64,000 nt of DNA from Desmodesmus armatus (Eukaryota; Chlorophyta; Chlorophyceae; Sphaeropleales; Scenedesmaceae). Where the stretch lies: positions 248,001 to 312,000 of the forward strand of contig VIIQ02000093.1 in NCBI GenBank assembly GCA_007449985.2. Direction: 5' to 3'. Shown piece by piece: positions 34,261-46,018 of this stretch. The translations under genes were made by a program, and so were the position numbers. Within the stretch, counting starts at the first letter, position 1, and each line of letters starts with the position of its first letter. The notes below the pieces were generated by a model that was given only the letters and a program-made list of their open reading frames with translations, was not told the origin of the DNA and searched no databases.

Positions 34261-37200
34261 ATGGGGATACCAGGCTTCAACACCTGGTTCTATGAGACCA
34301 ACAAGCAGGCATATGTGCCTATGAACACAGTCAAGGTTGACCACCTGTACGTGGACATGAACAGCCTACTGCACAATGTGAGTGGCTGAGGCGCAAGGGG
34401 GAGGGGTGCCTTGGCCGTGTGGCTCAAGCCAGGGGGCCGGGCGGGGGGTGGGGGGGGGGGGGGCTCCATGGCTTTAATTCTGGTGCAGCTAAGTCTGGCT
34501 GGTGCTGGTGGCAGCGGTGATGGGGCTCATGAAGCGGGTTCACGGAGAGGGAGGGGCGGGGGAGGGCGGCAACCAGAGGCCAGGAAGTGGACGCCACCCC
34601 GCTGATTGTGCGGACCTGGGAGGCTGTGGCCATTACTGGTGTGCAGCACCTCTGCAGGGGAGGGGGGGTGCGCAGCAGTGGGCCGTGCTTGCCTCTGCTT
34701 GAACACCCCACAGGGGCAAGCTGCAGGACCAACACAGTAGGCAGCTTGCAATGTGGCTTGACTGGCTGGCTGGCTGGCTGGCTGCCTGGGTGGCTTGTTT
34801 GACTAGCGCCGCCTTTGACTGATTTAGCAGCTGCAGACAGGACTCCCTGCGGTGACAGGCAACGACACCACCTGACAGGTTTGCATGCGCCGCCTGCTGC
34901 TGTTGTTGCTGTGCACCATGTTTGCTGCTGCGCTGCGGCGTTTACATTCCTGGTCTCTGCAGGCGCTGAGGAACGGTGAGCAGCGATGCCAATCAGATGT
35001 CATTGACCAGGCATTTGGGGGTTACAGTGGCCAGGCAGCAAAAATTGACCAGACACCCAACAACCAGGAGTGACCAGGGTGCATAAGGAGTGACCAGGCA
35101 GCAGCGGGGTGCACTGCCACACGCAAGTGTCTAGGCAGCAGCTGGATTATATGCACTCCTTGACTTGAGCAACTTGGCCTTGCCAAACATACCAAACCCT
35201 TATGCAGCAGCATCAACAGCAGCAGTGCATGCCTGCAAGATATATATCTGTCCTGACGCCACTGTTCATCCCCCCCCCCTCTCCCCCCTCCAGCGCGCAA
35301 CCTTGACGGCTACCATGAGGTGCTGTACAAGCGGCTGGACAAGCTGCTCAACATCACACAGCCACGCAAAAGCGTCATGCTGGCCATTGACGGGCCCGCA
35401 CCCCTCGCCAAGCTCATGACACAGAGGGAGAGGCGCAAGGTGCGAAGGGGGGTGTGCGCTTCCAGCTACGCGGTAGTTTGTAGGGTGAGCTGCAATAAGT
35501 GCCAGGCCATGCTGCGCCATGTCATGGCATATTGCGCCATCTGCTGCGCCATGCCCAGCCATGCTTTGTGCTGTGTTCCATGTCATCCCTTCAATGACAA
35601 CAGGATTCCATGTCATTTGACAAATTCCAGCATGTTGCATAGCAGTGTCGTGTCATGTCAAGACGTGTCATGCTGTGCTATGCTTTGCGCCCTGCAGAAA
35701 TCGTTTGTGTCTGAGGAGCGCAAGAAGGCAGGTGGCGGCAGCAGCAGCCAGCAGTCAGCTGGTGATGTCAGGAAGTACAAGCGGCCGGGCTCCTTCACCT
35801 CCAGTACTGCCCTCACACCCGGTACACCTTTCATGCACGATGTGTGTGTCAGCATCAGCCACTTTGTGTGCGCAAAGCTGGGCCAGGACAAGTGGAGGCA
35901 TGTGAGTGCATGCAGTGGCGGGAGAGGGCGGGGGGGGGGATGTGTGTTTGTCAGCATCAGCCCCCTTGGGTGTGCAAAGCTGGCCCACAACTGGGGTGTG
36001 TGCAAGTGCATACTGTGGCTGTTTGAGGGGGGGGGGGAGATGGAGGGTGTGAGGCTGTAGCTTGCACAATGTGCATCAGCATCAACCACCTCGTGTTTCA
36101 ACAACAGCCACCATCTTTCCCCATTGCATGGGGAACATCAGGTGATGTGTGGCCTTGAAGTGCACCGAGCTGGCAGGGCCCCAGGCACCTTTCCTCATTT
36201 GTTTGGTGCCTGAGGTACATCCTCAGCCCACAATCGTATGTGCATGTGTTCTCTTGCATACGCAGTTGGAGTTTGAGGTGTCTGGCCCCACTGTGGCTGG
36301 TGAGGGAGAGGTGAAGGTGCTGGGCCGCCTTGCACGCCCACGACACCCACACGCAGTCACTCCAGAGGACACACACAGTGAGTGAGAGGTGGCACTGAGT
36401 GTGAGGGGGCCAGTGAGTGTGTGTAGACACAGGGATTGCATCCAGCCAATGCATCAACCATTCAAAGTTGTCACATTCCAAAGCTGGGTATAATTGTGTG
36501 GGGATGCACAGTAAAAATACATTCAATGTGTGTGTGTGTGGGGGGGGGGGGCACTCAGTGAGTGAGGAGGGGTGAGGAGTGCACATACAGTGGCTGGCCA
36601 GGTTTGCAAAGTGGGGGGCATACACGTTGTCTCAACAGTTTACAGCTGTTTTGGAGGCGATTCATCTCAGGTGGGCGTTGTGCAAGGCATCAGCTGTGTT
36701 GTAGGGGCTGTGCTCACACTGCAGTTGTCACGTTGCAGCTGCTGACCACCCTTGCTTTTGCTTTTGCTGCTGCTTTTGCTGCTGCTGCTGTGTCGTCCCT
36801 GCTGCCCAGTGATTGTTGGTGATGATGCTGACCTCATCCTGATGGCCCTGGTCAGCAGCACCCCCAGGCTACACATCCTCAACGCAAGGTAAGATTTATA
36901 ACATAATAACAACAATAATAACGACACCATGACGCATGCCAGATTGTGGAAAACCCTGTAGGATACTCTTCATAGCATTGTATCACCTGCCCTAGTGATC
37001 CATGTGATGCATCCACTGAGCCTCATGTGGTCATGATGTCAGAAACTGTGTGGGTTGTGCTCACACTCACCACCCGCTTTGGCAAGTCAGCCAAGTGCTT
37101 CATGAAGCACCCTTGACGTTAGGGGGCATGATCTTGACAACCCAAAAAGTTTGAAGCCTCGAAGTGAGCAAAAGGGCCTGAATTACTTTGAATGATGATA

Positions 37201-40200
37201 GATGTTGTTGTTGAGTAATGACAGCATGTGCACCTCACTGTGGCTGACAGTGTCACCTCACTGTTGGTGTTGGCCCTCATGTGCATGCACACAGATTTGG
37301 TTTTACTGAACCTGCTGTTGGAATTTTTGTGGCTGGCTTTCGTTTTGTTCTCCTTCTCCTCTCACTCCTCTTTTGTTATCACTCACTCTTGCAACAGTCT
37401 GAGTGAACAGGCGGGCCGCAAGGCGTCAGCAGTGTCAGCAAACTCTGCAGTGCTCTCTGTCGACCGGCTGCACTCTGTGTGGCTGGCAGCAGGAGTGACA
37501 GGACAGCAGCAGCAGCAGCACAAGCAGCACCACGGGCAGCAGCAGCAGCAGCAGCAGCAGCAGTTGGAGGTGTTGGGGCGTGAGCAGCTGCTTGAGCTGC
37601 TTGGGTCCAAGGCTGACATGGCGCTGCTGGCGATCCTGTCCAACGGCAATGACTACCTGCCGGCTGTGAGGGGCTGCCCTAAGCTGGAGGACCTGTGGGC
37701 CAGGTGAGGGCGGGATGGGGGGGGGGATGAGAAGGTTTCGAATGTGAAAATTCGAAAGATGAATTGCCAAGGAGGTGGCAAACAGAGGACTGTCCTCGTA
37801 GAGGTGTGAGTCAGTCCCCAGCTGCCCGCATGTGCGTGTGTGTGCGTGCGGGGGGGGGGGGGGGTTAGGGGCACATGCAACTGCTTATTGTTGGCAGATA
37901 TATCACTGACAGATTCATCACCCAGCTTCAATGCAGACAGGACGCGCAGTTGGTGTGTTCTGAGTGGCACTTTAGGTGGTGGTTGCGCGGGGGGGGGGGG
38001 GGGGGGTAGGGATTGTGAAGGGGCACAGGGTAAATAGAGGGGGGGGTGTGCCCCAAGGTTTGGCAGCTGTGGGCCAGGTAAGGAAGGGAGGGAGAGGGAA
38101 GGGGCTGAAAGGGGTGCGCTGGTGTGGGATGGTAACTGTATGGAGCAGGCAACAACCTGCACCCCTCTGCTCTACAGTCATTGGTCTGATGGGTGTTGCT
38201 GTGTGTCACCTCGCCGTTCTGGACTCTTGCAACTGTAGCTCCTCAACCCCCCCTCCATCCGGTGCTTTTGGCGTCCCCGCATATAGCAGTCGAGATTGCA
38301 ATGCAACTCTTTCATCAACCCCCCCTCCCTTGCCACCTGTGCTGTCTGCACCCTGCAGCTACAAGCAGGTGCGGCAGCGGCCCGAGTTTGCCGGCCGCTC
38401 CATCATCACCATGGTGGTCACACAGGACCCCACCGACACTGGTGCTGATGCTGCCGGCAGCAATGGCAGCAATGGCAGCAGCCGCCAGCTGGCAGCATCT
38501 GCTGAGCTGGACCCCTTCATGCTGGCAGAGGTGGTGGCAGCAGCACAGCAGGGGTACAGCAGGTGAGTCTGACTGAGGGCTGAGGCTATCTCAGCCAGTA
38601 TTGGTGATGCCAGCAGCCATGGCAGTGCTGGCGGCGGGGTGTTGGGTATACATGTCCAAAGTAGATGCACACTAGTGGCACGCGCTTGCCTTGGTGCTTC
38701 AGACAGACAAAGAGACACAGATGGATACAAGCTATGACAGACATTACTTGGCCGCGGGGTGTGTGTAGCGGGAAGGGATGCAAGTTTTCGTGTGTCAAGA
38801 TATGTGTGCGGGTGCAAAGGAAGGGTGCGTGTGTGTGTTGTGTTGGGTTGCTGGCGTGGTTGGTGCGGTCCGTGGGGCCCTGAGGCGCCTAAAACCAGTC
38901 AGCCGGAACAACTGACCAGATGACCTTGTCAATGCCCAGGAAGCGATGCGGCTTTTCAGGCCATTTCCTGGTTTTTCTGCGGCCACCTGAGAATCACCAT
39001 CACCCCTCTCACCCCCGTCCTCACTGCTGCAGTGAGGACGGGGATGAGGGGGATGATGGTGATTCTCAGGTGGCCGCAGCCGTTGATGCTGCTGCTGCTG
39101 CTGCTGCTGGTGCTGCGGCGGCGGTGGTGCCGCTCGTTGTTGACCAGCAGCACCAGTGCCTGCCGCCGAACCTGCAACTAGCCCCGCCTGTCGGCGGCAT
39201 CCCGCAGCTGCAGGCAGCCACTCTGGTGCCCACTGCTGCTCTGTGTCCTCAAATCTCCCAGGACCCCAGTTTACTAAATGTTAGTTATAATGACATTGTA
39301 AGATCCTGTCAACATGTGTCATGCGTGCACCGACAGCAATGTGCGGGAGTTTTACTACGGGGCGCACATGCCCGATGCAGCTTTGCACGCTTGCTATGAT
39401 GTGGAGCCTGTCCTCATGCACAACCACCCTGTGCCTGACAATGTGACAGCTCAGATGCCGTAACAACACAGTGCCTGCTGTGCTGTTACAGCAGGCACTG
39501 CAGGATAGCAAGGAAAAGAAGGTGCGACACACTGATTGTATGGCTGTGTGTCCTGTCTGCAGGTACTATGGCTTGCTGCAAGGGGGCAAGAAGAAGCGAC
39601 GCAAGCAGGCAGCCCTCCAGCAGCAGCAGGGGCAGGAGGAGGAGGACACAGAGCAGCTCAACACAGGAGCAGTAGCAGCGGCGGCGGCTGCGGCGGCTGG
39701 CAGCAGCAGTGGTGTGGGTGTGTCGCTGAGCCGTGACGCGTGTGAGAGCCTGCAGTGGATCAAGGGCATGCTGTGGACCATGAGCATGTACTTTGCAGGT
39801 GGGGGGGGGGGCACACATCACACATGTGGTCGCACGTGTCTTGATATGCCGCAGGACATAGTGAAGTGGGGAATGAGTGTTGTTTTCTTGTGTGGTCTGG
39901 CTGACTCTCCAAGCCACATCTATGTCATGATGTGTCCACTTGTTTTCTTCCTACCGCCTTAAATTGCCAGGAGATCCTTTTGTCCCCGCCTCTTTGTAGC
40001 AGTCTGCAGCACCACACATTCAACAGACGTTGTCTCTTACGTGCTCACAGGTGACTGCCCAGACTACCGCTGGTGCTTTGCTGGTCCTGCACCCAACACC
40101 ACTGGCCTCACAGACCTTGCAGTCACAGCAGCAGCAGCAGCAGCAGCAGCTGACAGCAGCCCGGTGACACCACACTCCACTGCATTGGCCAGTGCCCACC

Positions 40201-43200
40201 TACGCATCCGCCTCTCAGACTTCGCAGCAGCAGTAGCCGCAGCCGCCGGCAGCAATGGCAGCAGCAGTAGCACATCGCTGACCGCATTCTCTGCTGCTGT
40301 TGCTGCTGCTTTCGAGCGTGAGGCAGCAAAGGGTGGCAAGATGGGCCGATCAGCAGCAGCTGCAGCAGCAGCAGCGGGGGGTGCAGGGGGGCTAGAGGCC
40401 CTGGCCCCCCACGTGTGTAGCTTGGCGCTGCTGCCGCCTGGTGCCCTGGAGCATGTGCCCTCTGCAGTACAGCACCTGATGGTGGAGGGCAGTGCTGTGT
40501 ATGACATGTATGCCAGCTGCTCAGGTGGGTGGGTAGAAGGGATGAGCTACCCCCCATGGGGTGAAGGTGATGTCCCCTCCCATGGGGAGGGTGGTCACTC
40601 CTCAGAGATACCGCCACACATGCTGGCCTTTTGATCTGCCATTTGTGTGTTATGTCTGTCAGTGTACAGGATCATGGAAGTCTCTGTGTGCCTGCTATGC
40701 TGGGCAGGCAAAGTGTTGGTGGTAGTGGAAGTCTTGCAGCACAGTTACTGCCACCGCCGCTGCTGCTGCTGACATGCGCAACCTGTGCCTGCTGGTTCTG
40801 CATGTGTGCCTACCCAAAACAGGGTGTGATGAGGTGGGTAAGACTGTTTATGAGGCCACCCAAGCCCATCAGGCAGCCATCAACAAACTCACAGACATCC
40901 AAAGGGCCATAGCTCTGCTGGCTCGCAAGGAGGCAGCAGCAGCAGGCGGTACAGCAGCAGCAGCAGCAAACGGACGCGCCACAGCAGCAGCAGGTGCTGC
41001 TGCTACTGTAGCCGCCAGCAATCTGGATGGAGATGATGACAGTGTTACAATTACGTCATCACAGGAAATGGAGTGTGAGGATGCAGGGGATGAGTCAGCA
41101 GCAGCAGCAGCAGCGGGTGACGCTGTGTCACCGGAGATGGCAGCGCTGCTGCAGCAGCGGGCGGCAGCGACGGCTCAGCGGCAGCAGTTGAAGGAGGCAA
41201 TGATGGCGGCACAGGACACAAAACGGCGCCACGAGGACAGGGAGCACCCGGATGGTGAGGAGGGGACGGGCGAGGGGGGGGGGGCAAATGAGGGGGGAGG
41301 GTGTTGGGGAGGGTGTCGCAAGTGTTTCTGGTGATCACACAGTCACGGCGGGACAGGAAGCACGCCCAGATGGTGAGGACAGACCCGGGGGTGCGGGGTG
41401 GGGGATAGGGAAGAGGGTTGAGGGACAGACCGGGGGTGGGGGGTGGGAGAGGACAAGGGGTTTTGGTGGGGATGTTGTTTCAAGTATTATCGCACCACCC
41501 AGTCATTGCATCGTCTGAACATCTTGGGGCGGGGCGAGTGCACCCCTGGGGTTGTCTGGTGGTTATGAGGCTGGGAGGGTTGGGGTGTATGATGGTGGAT
41601 GTAGAGTGATGATGCTCACAGACAAGCTGTGACTGCTGTCACCTGTCCCCCCCCCCCACACACACACCCCACCCTCATAAGAACACTGTCCATCTACACG
41701 TTCCACGCCTCCACTTTCACCCGCAACCACTCACCCCCTTCCTCTCAGACACACACATCCCATCGTTTGGACCTGCTTGGTATCTTACACACTGTTGACG
41801 CACACTCCTTGCTAAGCCATGCGCCAACCCCACCTTCTCGCCGGCAGGTGTAGATACCTTTGACCTTGCCCTGGAGTCTGCTATGTCCTGCACCCTGCTT
41901 TCCCAACCAAATTACCACACACACATCCGCACCCTTCCCTCATTTGTTGCTGCCCCCCCCCCCCCCCAAATCCAACATCGCAGGTGTTGACACCTTTGAC
42001 CTTGCCCGCCTTGAGTCTGCTGTGTCAGCCATCCCCCCAGTGCCTACAAGGGGGAGCAGCAGGCACTCACACAGTCATCACAGAGCATGATGTTCAGGGC
42101 AGCAGCACAGCAGCAGTACAACCAGCAGCAGCAGCAGTACGGCCAGCAGTATGGAGGGGGCCAGCAGTACAGGGGCTACAGCCAGCAGGGTGCTGTTGTG
42201 GGGGTGGTGTTCAGGCCGCCACCCCCTGGCTGCAGGAATTCATATACAGCACCAAGCGTGCGCAATGCACAGGTGTGTACGGGGGGGGGGGGGGTAGGGG
42301 AAATTGTTTGGTGCATAATGTGTTCAAGGGGTCATAGAGCACCGAGCGTGCGCAATGTGCAAGTGTGCACGGGGTGAGGGATCCGGGCCAGGGTGGGATG
42401 CATGTGCGCGTGTCTGATGATGTTGAAGTTTCATCAGAAGTGCATGGGATCCCACACATCACAGTCTGTGCGCAATGTATATGTGTGCGACCGGGGGTGA
42501 GGGGGCAGGGGAGGAAGTGCGAAGTAGGGCATGTTTAGGCGGATGGCAGTGGCATCCGGTAGCTTCCCAGCTGTGTTGGCATAGTTGCAGGAGTGACGAT
42601 AATGAAAGCCTGCTGCTGCTGCTTCTGCGTTGTAGCATGAACCCAAGCTCCCTGTTCTGTGTTCCCATGAACACGACATGTTCAACTGGTTGTTTGAGTT
42701 TCCCCGCCCGCTTCTCCGGACCCGACAAGCTGACCTGTGACGAATGTGCTGACCGTATTTTGCTGCTGCTGCTGCTGCTCCTGTCGCTGCTGCTGGCTGC
42801 AGGTGTTGCGTTGTGTGTTGGATGAGGACGCCTTCAGCTGCAGCCTGCAGGAGGACAGGCACCTCTGGCGCTACAGCAAGTACATCGCACTCGGCAACAA
42901 CAGCTTCAACCGGAACCCCACCAGCAGCAGCGGCAACAGCAGACAACAGCCGCAGCCTAGCGGCAAGGGCCCCCAGCAGACGGCAGCCGGCCTGATCAGG
43001 ACTGGTAGTGGCACCGGAGGTCCCGGGGGAGGTGGGCCGGGTAAGGCGTGGGCTAAACCTGGCCCAGCTGCCAAGGCGGGAGCAGCAGCAGCAGCTGGTG
43101 CAGCAGCAGCACAGGCGGCACTCAGGGGCGGTGTCGATGAAGCAGCACCAATGGATGTCGATGCAGCGACAGAAGCATTCCAACGGACCGGTCTGCACCA

Positions 43201-44546
43201 GCAGCAGCAGCAGCAGCAAGGACAGCAGCAGCAGGGGCGGCGTGCGCGGTCACCCAAGCCCAAACGTGGACGCGAGGCAGCAGCTGCTGGCAGCAATGAC
43301 GCACAGGCAGCAGCAGCAGCGGCCGCAGCAGCCGCCGCTGCTGCCACTGCTGCTGCTGCTGCCGCTCAGTACCTCCCTCCCCCCGTAACAGCAGTCGCCA
43401 GGCTGGGGGTACCTCCTCCCCCCAACGCAAGCGGCAGGACCGCACACGCAACAGCGGCAGCGGTGCTGCTGCTGCTGCTGCTAGTGCCATGGGCAGTGGG
43501 TATGGTTTGTACGCAGTGGGGCTACCCCCACCCCCTGCCCCCAAGAACCTGCCCCTTCCTGGGGGACTGTTGGGCAGGAGGGCAGCTGGGGGTGGGTCCT
43601 CTGGGGGGTTGGCAGGAGCTGGTGGCAGCAGCAGTAGCATCCTGGGGGGTGGTGGTGCTGGTGGTGCATCCACTCAGTCACAAGGGGGTGGTGTGCAAGG
43701 CAGCAGCAGCCATGGCACTGGGGGTGGGGGTGGATGGGAGGCACCAGCACCCCCACAGCAGCAGCAGCAGCAGGAGCAGGGTGAGGCAGCAGGGTATCCT
43801 GGCAGTTACTCGGACAACTACTATAACGGGCCAGGGAGCTCTTACGACCAGGGGCAACAGCAGGGGCAGCGGGCCGGGTATGCTGGGCAGGGTGACTATC
43901 AGGGGGCCAGCTATGCTGGGCCAGGTGATGCATGGGACCAGGGGGGACAGCAGGGCCAGGGGGTGGGTGGGCCAGGAGGATACCAGGCCAGCTACCAGGC
44001 GGGATCTGCAGGCTACCAGCAGCAGCAGCAGCAGCAGCAGCCAGGGGCCCAGTGGGGAGGGTATGGGGAGGCAGCTGCTCAGGGGAGCTATGGTGGCTAC
44101 AACAGCCAGCCTGGCAACTATGACAACAGTTATGCCAGTTATGACAGACAGCCTGCCAGCTATCCCAGCCAGCCTGGCAGTAGCAGCTACACCTACCCTG
44201 ACAGCTACAACCCACAACAGCAGCACACCCAGCAGCAGTACACCCCCCGCAGTACAGCAGCGGCGGCTACCCTCCTGCTGCTCCTGTCATCCCCCCAGCA
44301 GGCCCCATCATGGCTCCCCCTCAGGGGCAGGGCCCGCATATGGTGTCAGGGGGGTGGGGGCCAGCAGCAGGTCCAGCATCAGCAGCAGCAGGGGTTGGGG
44401 GTCCTGCTCTGCCTCAGCCTGTGAGGCCTGTGCCCCCTCCTGCTGCCCAGTATGCTCCCCCTGGGGCCGCCTACACTGCTGTGCAGCACCAGTGGGTGGG
44501 TAGGCAGCCACCACACTTAGGCATGCAGGGCTGGCCCAGGCCTTGA
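34261..44546 (+). CDS. XRN-type 5'-3' exoribonuclease with prion-like tail
   Basis: Exons: 34261..34377, 34963..34975, 35294..35439, 35698..35901, 36266..36377, 36810..36888, 37398..37703, 38359..38562, 39033..about 39155, 39337..39442, 39492..39798, 40051..40524, 40823..41254, 41984..42272, 42803..44546. About 1550 residues. XRN hallmarks: start MGIPGFNTWF, acidic D32 in YVDMNSLLHN, AIDGPAPLAK at 74-83 followed by QRERRK, TPGTPFM at 132-138, GDDADLILMAL at about 201-211, GNDYLP, and the SLQWIKGMLWTMSMYF helix. It should degrade 5'-monophosphate RNA; nuclear or cytoplasmic location cannot be told. Poly-Ala/Gln insertions are frequent. The C-terminal about 330 residues are Gly/Ser/Tyr/Gln-rich and prion-like. 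Three frame breaks, each at a C6 run (42033, 43379, 44244), would each be healed by one extra C. The 3' border of exon 9 is uncertain. Confidence 0.85.
38977..39079. repeat. 50-bp near-perfect palindrome at an XRN splice acceptor
   Basis: The left arm 38977-39026 starts CTGCGGCCACCTGAGAATCA; the right arm 39030-39079 ends TGATTCTCAGGTGGCCGCAG. The arms pair with about 3 mismatches in 50 around a 3-nt loop. The acceptor of exon 9 (CTGCAG, 39027-39032) lies at the loop, and the first 47 nt of the exon (SEDGDEGDDGDSQVA) form the right arm. The pre-mRNA would fold into a strong hairpin exactly over the splice site. Confidence 0.9.
39470..39499. repeat. perfect 12-bp inverted repeat at the next XRN acceptor
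   Basis: AGTGCCTGCTGT (39470-39481) pairs with ACAGCAGGCACT (39488-39499) over a 6-nt loop. The acceptor TTACAG ends at 39491, so again the hairpin stem contains the 3' splice site and the start of an exon. Confidence 0.85.
41848..41984 (+). repeat. partial tandem duplication of an XRN exon 5' end
   Basis: An acceptor followed by GVDTFDLALESA at 41848 is repeated 136 bp later as GVDTFDLARLESAV at 41984. Both keep AG|GTGT. Only the second leads into the Gln-rich continuation, so I place exon 14 there. The first may be a decoy or alternative acceptor. It is the same kind of event as in OGFOD1 at 25922-26067. Confidence 0.8.
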
Positions 44547-45602
44547 GGTTGGGTGGTGAGAGGGTTGCAGCCCTGCCAGAAAACGGCACGGCACAGCGGC
44601 AGGTGCAAGAGGGAAGGGGTACCCGCCACAGCTGAATCAGCCTGTGCCTGAGGCTTTGTTTGGGACCAAGGAAATCTGTAGCAGGGCAGCAGGGTACGGC
44701 AGCCAGCAGCACTGCCGCCAGCAGCGGCCAGAGGGTGGGCAGGCAGCCACTGTACTCAAAGCATGCCGGGCTGGCCCAGTCTATCTAGGGAGTGGGTGAG
44801 GGGGACTGGGCAGCTGCGAAAGCAGGATGGCACTACTAGCCATGGTGCCGGACCCTGTAGGGATCGCGGCAGCTACTTCAGCCCTATTGGCTGCTGCCAT
44901 CTGCGTTGCAGACGCTGTGTGGGGTGTGTTGATGATGTGAGAACTGTACAGCCACTCTGCGGCAGGGCACGGCCCACTAGCAGGGGGTGGGCAGGAAGCC
45001 ATCACACCTATGCATGCAGGGCTACCCACAGCATACTCCACAGCATAGTCGAGAGGGTGACATGTACATGTCTGCCCTGCAGTTGCGATGGGGGCTTGAC
45101 AGGAACAGTGCAGGGCTGCCAGCAGCAGCAGGCGCTGTGCTTGCAGCCGCGATAGTAGCTGTTGACCAAGCAGCCTGCTTGGTCCTGTTGGCGTGAAAAG
45201 TCTTGGGTGGCGCACAACAGGGGCCGATCCACCGTTCCGAACTGAGTCTGTTTGGGGTGGAACGTGCTGAGTAGTGCAATCTGCAACAGGTCCCGACTGC
45301 TCCTTTGCGTCGTTGTGTGATGGCTGCTTGGTACACACGGTGTGGTGAAGGTGTGGCATATGGCCAGTGCTACCTGCTGGTAGTGACACAAGGCTGGGCT
45401 GCCCAGTGGGCACAGCAGGCTATGGCCAGCTGTGATTGTTGAGCTTTGATGTGCACACGTGACAAAGGTGGAGAAGCATGCTACCTGCCCTACTCGTTGA
45501 ATGTTTAAATGACAGCTTGAAATTTGGCAATGAGGTAAGGACGTTTAGAGTTATCGGCAGAGCATGCTTCCAGCCAAGGTCCTGAGAGTGACCTGGGTTT
45601 CA

Positions 45603-45632
45603 GGGTAGAGCCACAGCACAACACAACACGCC
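45603..45632 (+). promoter_or_regulatory. LRR-family upstream element, gene P1
   Basis: GAGCCACAGCACAACACAAC, ending 387 bp before the ATG of P1. It is the exact-strand version of the gene E element and the consensus core AGCCACAGCACAACRCAWCA. Confidence 0.55.
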
Positions 45633-46018
45633 GTGTGCCTTGATGAACAACCCCTGCAACGAATCAGATCTGTTTTACCACTACTCCAAGCTATTGAACG
45701 GGCATATTCGACAGTGATCCAATCCTCATCGTCGCCCGAAAATTGTTCTTGATTGACGCTGTGATTCAACAAGTGCCTAGGCCTGGCCGAGCCTGTGTTC
45801 ACATCCAGTGATTTGAACGGATAGAAACCGGGAGCACCAAAGGTCGGCAACATGCATGGGCGCCTGAGATCAGCACTGCTCTAGGAGGACAGTAGGACAC
45901 TGATGCTGTATGTCAGTCCCCTAAAACACAGAGACCTGTGCATACTTGTTGCTCATGCTCTTCAATTACGTATGATTATGTGTGATGTTGTTGCTGTGTG
46001 TGTTGCTGCCCCTGCAGG

